The notes under the pieces are model-generated. The model was not told the origin of the DNA. It ran no database searches and was given only the letters and a program-made list of their open reading frames with translations. From assembly GCA_019155185.1 (NCBI GenBank), contig CM032797.1:13998881-14062880 (forward strand): a stretch of DNA of 64,000 nucleotides. Direction: 5' to 3'. The DNA comes from Beaufortia kweichowensis. Its lineage: Eukaryota; Chordata; Actinopteri; Cypriniformes; Gastromyzontidae. Shown here piece after piece: positions 61,406-64,000 of the stretch; position 1 is the first letter of the stretch, and each line of letters opens with the position of its first letter. Position numbers and translations under genes: made by a program.

Positions 61406-61479
61406 ATGAGCAAAGATCTTCGTTTCCCCAGGAAGACGATGCAGGTCAACTACTCGACACGACGGCACTCGTGTATTGG
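61406..61479 (+). CDS. pde4c: pde4c alternative first exon, PDE4D3-like (partial gene)
   Basis: ATG at 61406 opens MSKDLRFPRKTMQVNYSTRR followed by HSCIG, with a GTATGT donor at 61480 in phase 2. A second in-frame ATG at 61439 (MQVNYSTRRHS) matches the spacing of PDE4D3 (MMHVNNFPFRRHSWI). RRHS is the PKA phosphorylation motif that activates PDE4D3. Here the following Trp is replaced by Cys. Which ATG is used is open; the shorter form is closer to the known isoform. Confidence 0.7.
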
Positions 61480-61983
61480 GTATGTAAAATCGAACAACCA
61501 CAGTAATCTTATTTTCAGCTCATTTGGTTTGTTAAAGTAGTTTTTAAGACAAAAATATTATATTTTTAAAAATTCGGATTGTCTTGCACAATGTAATGCT
61601 ATGCCCCCCCCCCATTTTTGTTGAAAATCCATTTCCATTTTTTTTATTTCCATTTTATTTCTGACATCAGCTGTGTAAAATGACGAGTGTACCTTCTACT
61701 AGGGAGAGATGCCTTGAGTTTTTTCCTCTGTTGGGGGGTTCTGAACTTTTACAAATAGCATTACAAAGTATTAAAGCTGGCAAAGATCAAGATCTAGCTG
61801 TTATGTGTCGTGTAGCCATTGTATTTGAGTTCTGGACAGCCTAAAGCCACCAGAGACAGAGAATCGATGGTTTAGCCAGTGTGTGTTGATGCTTGCCTGT
61901 GGGGGTGATGAGGAGCAGCCAGACAGAGTCACAATGTTCAGACATCTCTGTACAATCCTACTGTAGTCTGTCTAATTTAAATA

Positions 61984-62080
61984 GCATTTTTTTCATTTAT
62001 CCAAAGCAACTCCCAGTGGATTTGGGGTGTCTTATGTATTCCTTTGGAATCGAACCTATGGCCTAGTCATTCATAATAGC
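61984..62080. repeat. SINE-like fragment
   Basis: TTTATCCAAAGCAACTCCCA, then GGAATCGAACCTATGGCCT, matches the order of the teleost SINE core (TTTATCCAAAGCGACTTACA, then GGGATTCGAACCCATGACCT). It is related to the copy at 42589. Confidence 0.6.
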
Positions 62081-62834
62081 ATGCTGTACTAGTTAAGTTA
62101 CAGGAATTATGTGAAAAGTACTTTTTGTTCATTCAGACACATACATTGTGATAAACAATTTTGTTAGAATATAAAACGCTCTTCAGTTTTTGTGCAGTAA
62201 CATGTAGCTGTCCTCATTTGTTATTGTTCATTGTGGGATATGCACTGCAGATGTCACTAAATGATACAATACTTTATTGTAATGGTTTACCTCAGCATAT
62301 TTTAAGTCGGAAAGTTGAATACAATGCTTCAACAATTTTCATTATGACTATAATTATTCCGAATCATTTGTCAGACTTTGACAGATTTACATGGACTCTG
62401 CATACAGTATACAAATACTTAGATATACAAATAAATACTTGTTATTTACACCCTCTATGCCTTTGTGTTTATCAAGTCCTTTACATGTACTTTTAGGCTT
62501 GATGAGGTTTTCAGCTACCAAGTGTTATAACACATTTACCACATCAATTCCACAGGTTTTTGTGCTGTGCAGTATTTATCTCTTGTATTAGTTTATCCAT
62601 TAGAGAAACACAGACACTCTTCAATCTACATCTCTCTAAAGGACCTGTCACAACTCCACACAGCATATCACAGTGTTACACTGTTTACAAGTGAAGCTTT
62701 TCACTCTCAGACACACTCTTATTCGCCACGTGACTCGGACAAAGCTGTGACTTGTTTCCTAGATGTGTCTCACCACAAACCATCCAAAGCAGAACAAGTA
62801 CGTTAGGGCACCAAACTGTACATTTAACATCCTT

Positions 62835-63443
62835 GTTCCTCTGTTTTTTTTTTGTTTTTTTTTTATTGTTTGCTCACAGAAACAGATAACATTAACAGTA
62901 TCACATCATATATTCATGTTACAGAATGTTCAAAAGGAGTAAAAAAGAATGGAAAAAAGCAAAGAAAGAACAAATGATATAAACAGGGGATCACACCGTT
63001 TTAAAGCAATCTTTAAATAAAAATTAGGGAAAAATTAAGGGAAAATAAAAGACAGTGTTGTATGTACATCAAGAGAGCTTTTTTATGTATTCCCAAAGGG
63101 GAGACCATATCAGCCAGAATTTGTCAGATTTTTGATGTTTATCATAAGTGAGTTTTTCAAGTGGCAACCACATAGTAATCTGTGATATCCACATTTTGAA
63201 AGATGGAGCCTGTGATGCAGACCAAAGCAACAAAATGCATTGTTTAGCTAAATATACCAGGACAATAAATAACTGTATTGCATCTTTTTTTAAACAAACT
63301 GTTTATATTAAGATTCAATAAATACAAAGCTGGTGTCATATCAAAGTTTAGTTCAAAAAGATCTTTCATTACCCTATGTATTTTCTTCCAATATGGCAAA
63401 ATTTTGTCACAATACCAAAAACAATGAATGGTTCCTCTGTTTT
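62835..63443 (-). mobile_element. 5'-truncated L1-type LINE insertion with target site duplication
   Basis: The 13-bp phrase GTTCCTCTGTTTT occurs at 62835-62847 and again at 63431-63443, flanking the insert. Reading the minus strand, the insert ends in CAATAAAAAAAAAA plus more A, a polyadenylation signal and poly(A) tail. Its interior encodes two overlapping frames typical of the L1 ORF2 C terminus: HCFWYCDKILPYWKKIHRVM, then after a frame shift ILLLWSASQAPSFKMW and KFWLIWSPL. Only about 580 bp of the 3' end were integrated, and no endonuclease or reverse transcriptase domain is present, so it is dead on arrival. Confidence 0.85.
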
Positions 63444-63830
63444 AAACAATGAGCAGATCACCAGCTGAGGCAATGTAATGTCTAGACTACAGTACTCACG
63501 TCTGATAATTTGTATTGCTTTGTATTGATCTATTCTGTAATAGAGATGTGTTTTGATTACAGTAGATTAATGTTACTGTGGTTGTGCTGAAAGTCTCCGT
63601 CTCATATGTTGAACTAGAATATATTTTGCATTGTACGTGTTACGTGTTCTTTATTTGTGTGTCTGTCCACTTGGACTTTCTGATGTTTTATAAATTAAGG
63701 TGGATGTAGCTTCTTTACTGCCTTGGTTTAACACAACAACACGCTACAGGTTAGATCAGCAACTTAATGAGTTGTGGAAAGAGAGTCAGATGAGGTGAAC
63801 CAACAGTGTCAGTATCCACAGGACCCAAAA

Positions 63831-63838
63831 TATAAAAG
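63831..63838 (+). promoter_or_regulatory. possible TATA box near the window end
   Basis: TATAAAAG is followed by about 80 bp of mixed sequence and then ATGs at 63921 (stops after ten codons) and 63965 (open to the window end). It could be a further pde4c promoter or chance. Confidence 0.25.
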
Positions 63839-64000
63839 CTCAGGGTTCAGGATAGTCGATAAGCACTGATGCTGTGACTGGAGTCGCTGTGTGCGTCAGT
63901 GTGCTGCTCCATATTTTCAGCATGGCTGCTCTCACCAATGACTCCCAGCATTGATCTCTCACTGATGACTGGAACTCTGTTGACCTGTCTGCCCTTTCTC

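Noticed and set aside
1..64000. CRISPR arrays, bacterial operons, phage or plasmid features
   Set aside because: Nothing of the kind is present; the sequence is vertebrate nuclear DNA throughout.

Overview
The window is vertebrate nuclear DNA from a ray-finned fish, probably a cyprinid or close relative. Genes are split into many short exons with GT/AG introns, the DNA is AT-rich, and intergenic and intronic DNA carries repeat types typical of cyprinids (fold-back DNA transposons, tRNA-derived SINE fragments, an L1 remnant). No bacterial features are present. The genes belong to the block that in human lies on 19p13.11, and five of them (mast3, gdf15, pik3r2, ifi30, mpv17l2) can be assembled here into complete reading frames with consistent splice phases.

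Layout. 1-1530: first coding exon of crtc1 (minus strand) and part of its first intron. 1906-1978: tRNA-Lys(CTT). 3325-4620: 3' exons of a single-pass membrane protein with a tyrosine-rich tail, perhaps an lrrc25-like gene, whose ectodomain I could not find intact. 6759-8000: gdf15 (minus strand, two exons) with a compact TATA/CCAAT/GC promoter. 11220-26811: mast3 (plus, about 27 coding exons, two alternative starts). 28.4 kb to about 46-48 kb: pik3r2 (plus, untranslated first exon, 15 coding exons). 49246-51160: ifi30 (plus, seven exons). 52045-53243: mpv17l2 (plus, five exons). 54483 to the window end: the alternative 5' exons of pde4c (plus). The common catalytic part of pde4c lies beyond 64000.

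The genes are independent vertebrate loci and do not form a pathway: a CREB coactivator, a stress cytokine, a microtubule-associated kinase, the p85-beta regulatory subunit of PI3-kinase, a lysosomal thiol reductase, a mitochondrial inner-membrane protein and a cAMP phosphodiesterase. Their value together is the conserved synteny MAST3-PIK3R2-IFI30-MPV17L2-(RAB3A)-PDE4C. Here rab3a is missing between mpv17l2 and pde4c, and gdf15 with crtc1 lies on the other side of mast3.

Most interesting are the 5' ends: at least three alternative pde4c starts, all ending in the same splice phase; two mast3 starts that converge on one exon; a 74-bp (TC)n microsatellite that serves as the polypyrimidine tract of a mast3 exon; and a clean 5'-truncated L1 insertion with a 13-bp target duplication. 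Exon borders were read by eye from splice consensus, frame and family similarity. Family assignments rest on recalled protein motifs, not on a database search.
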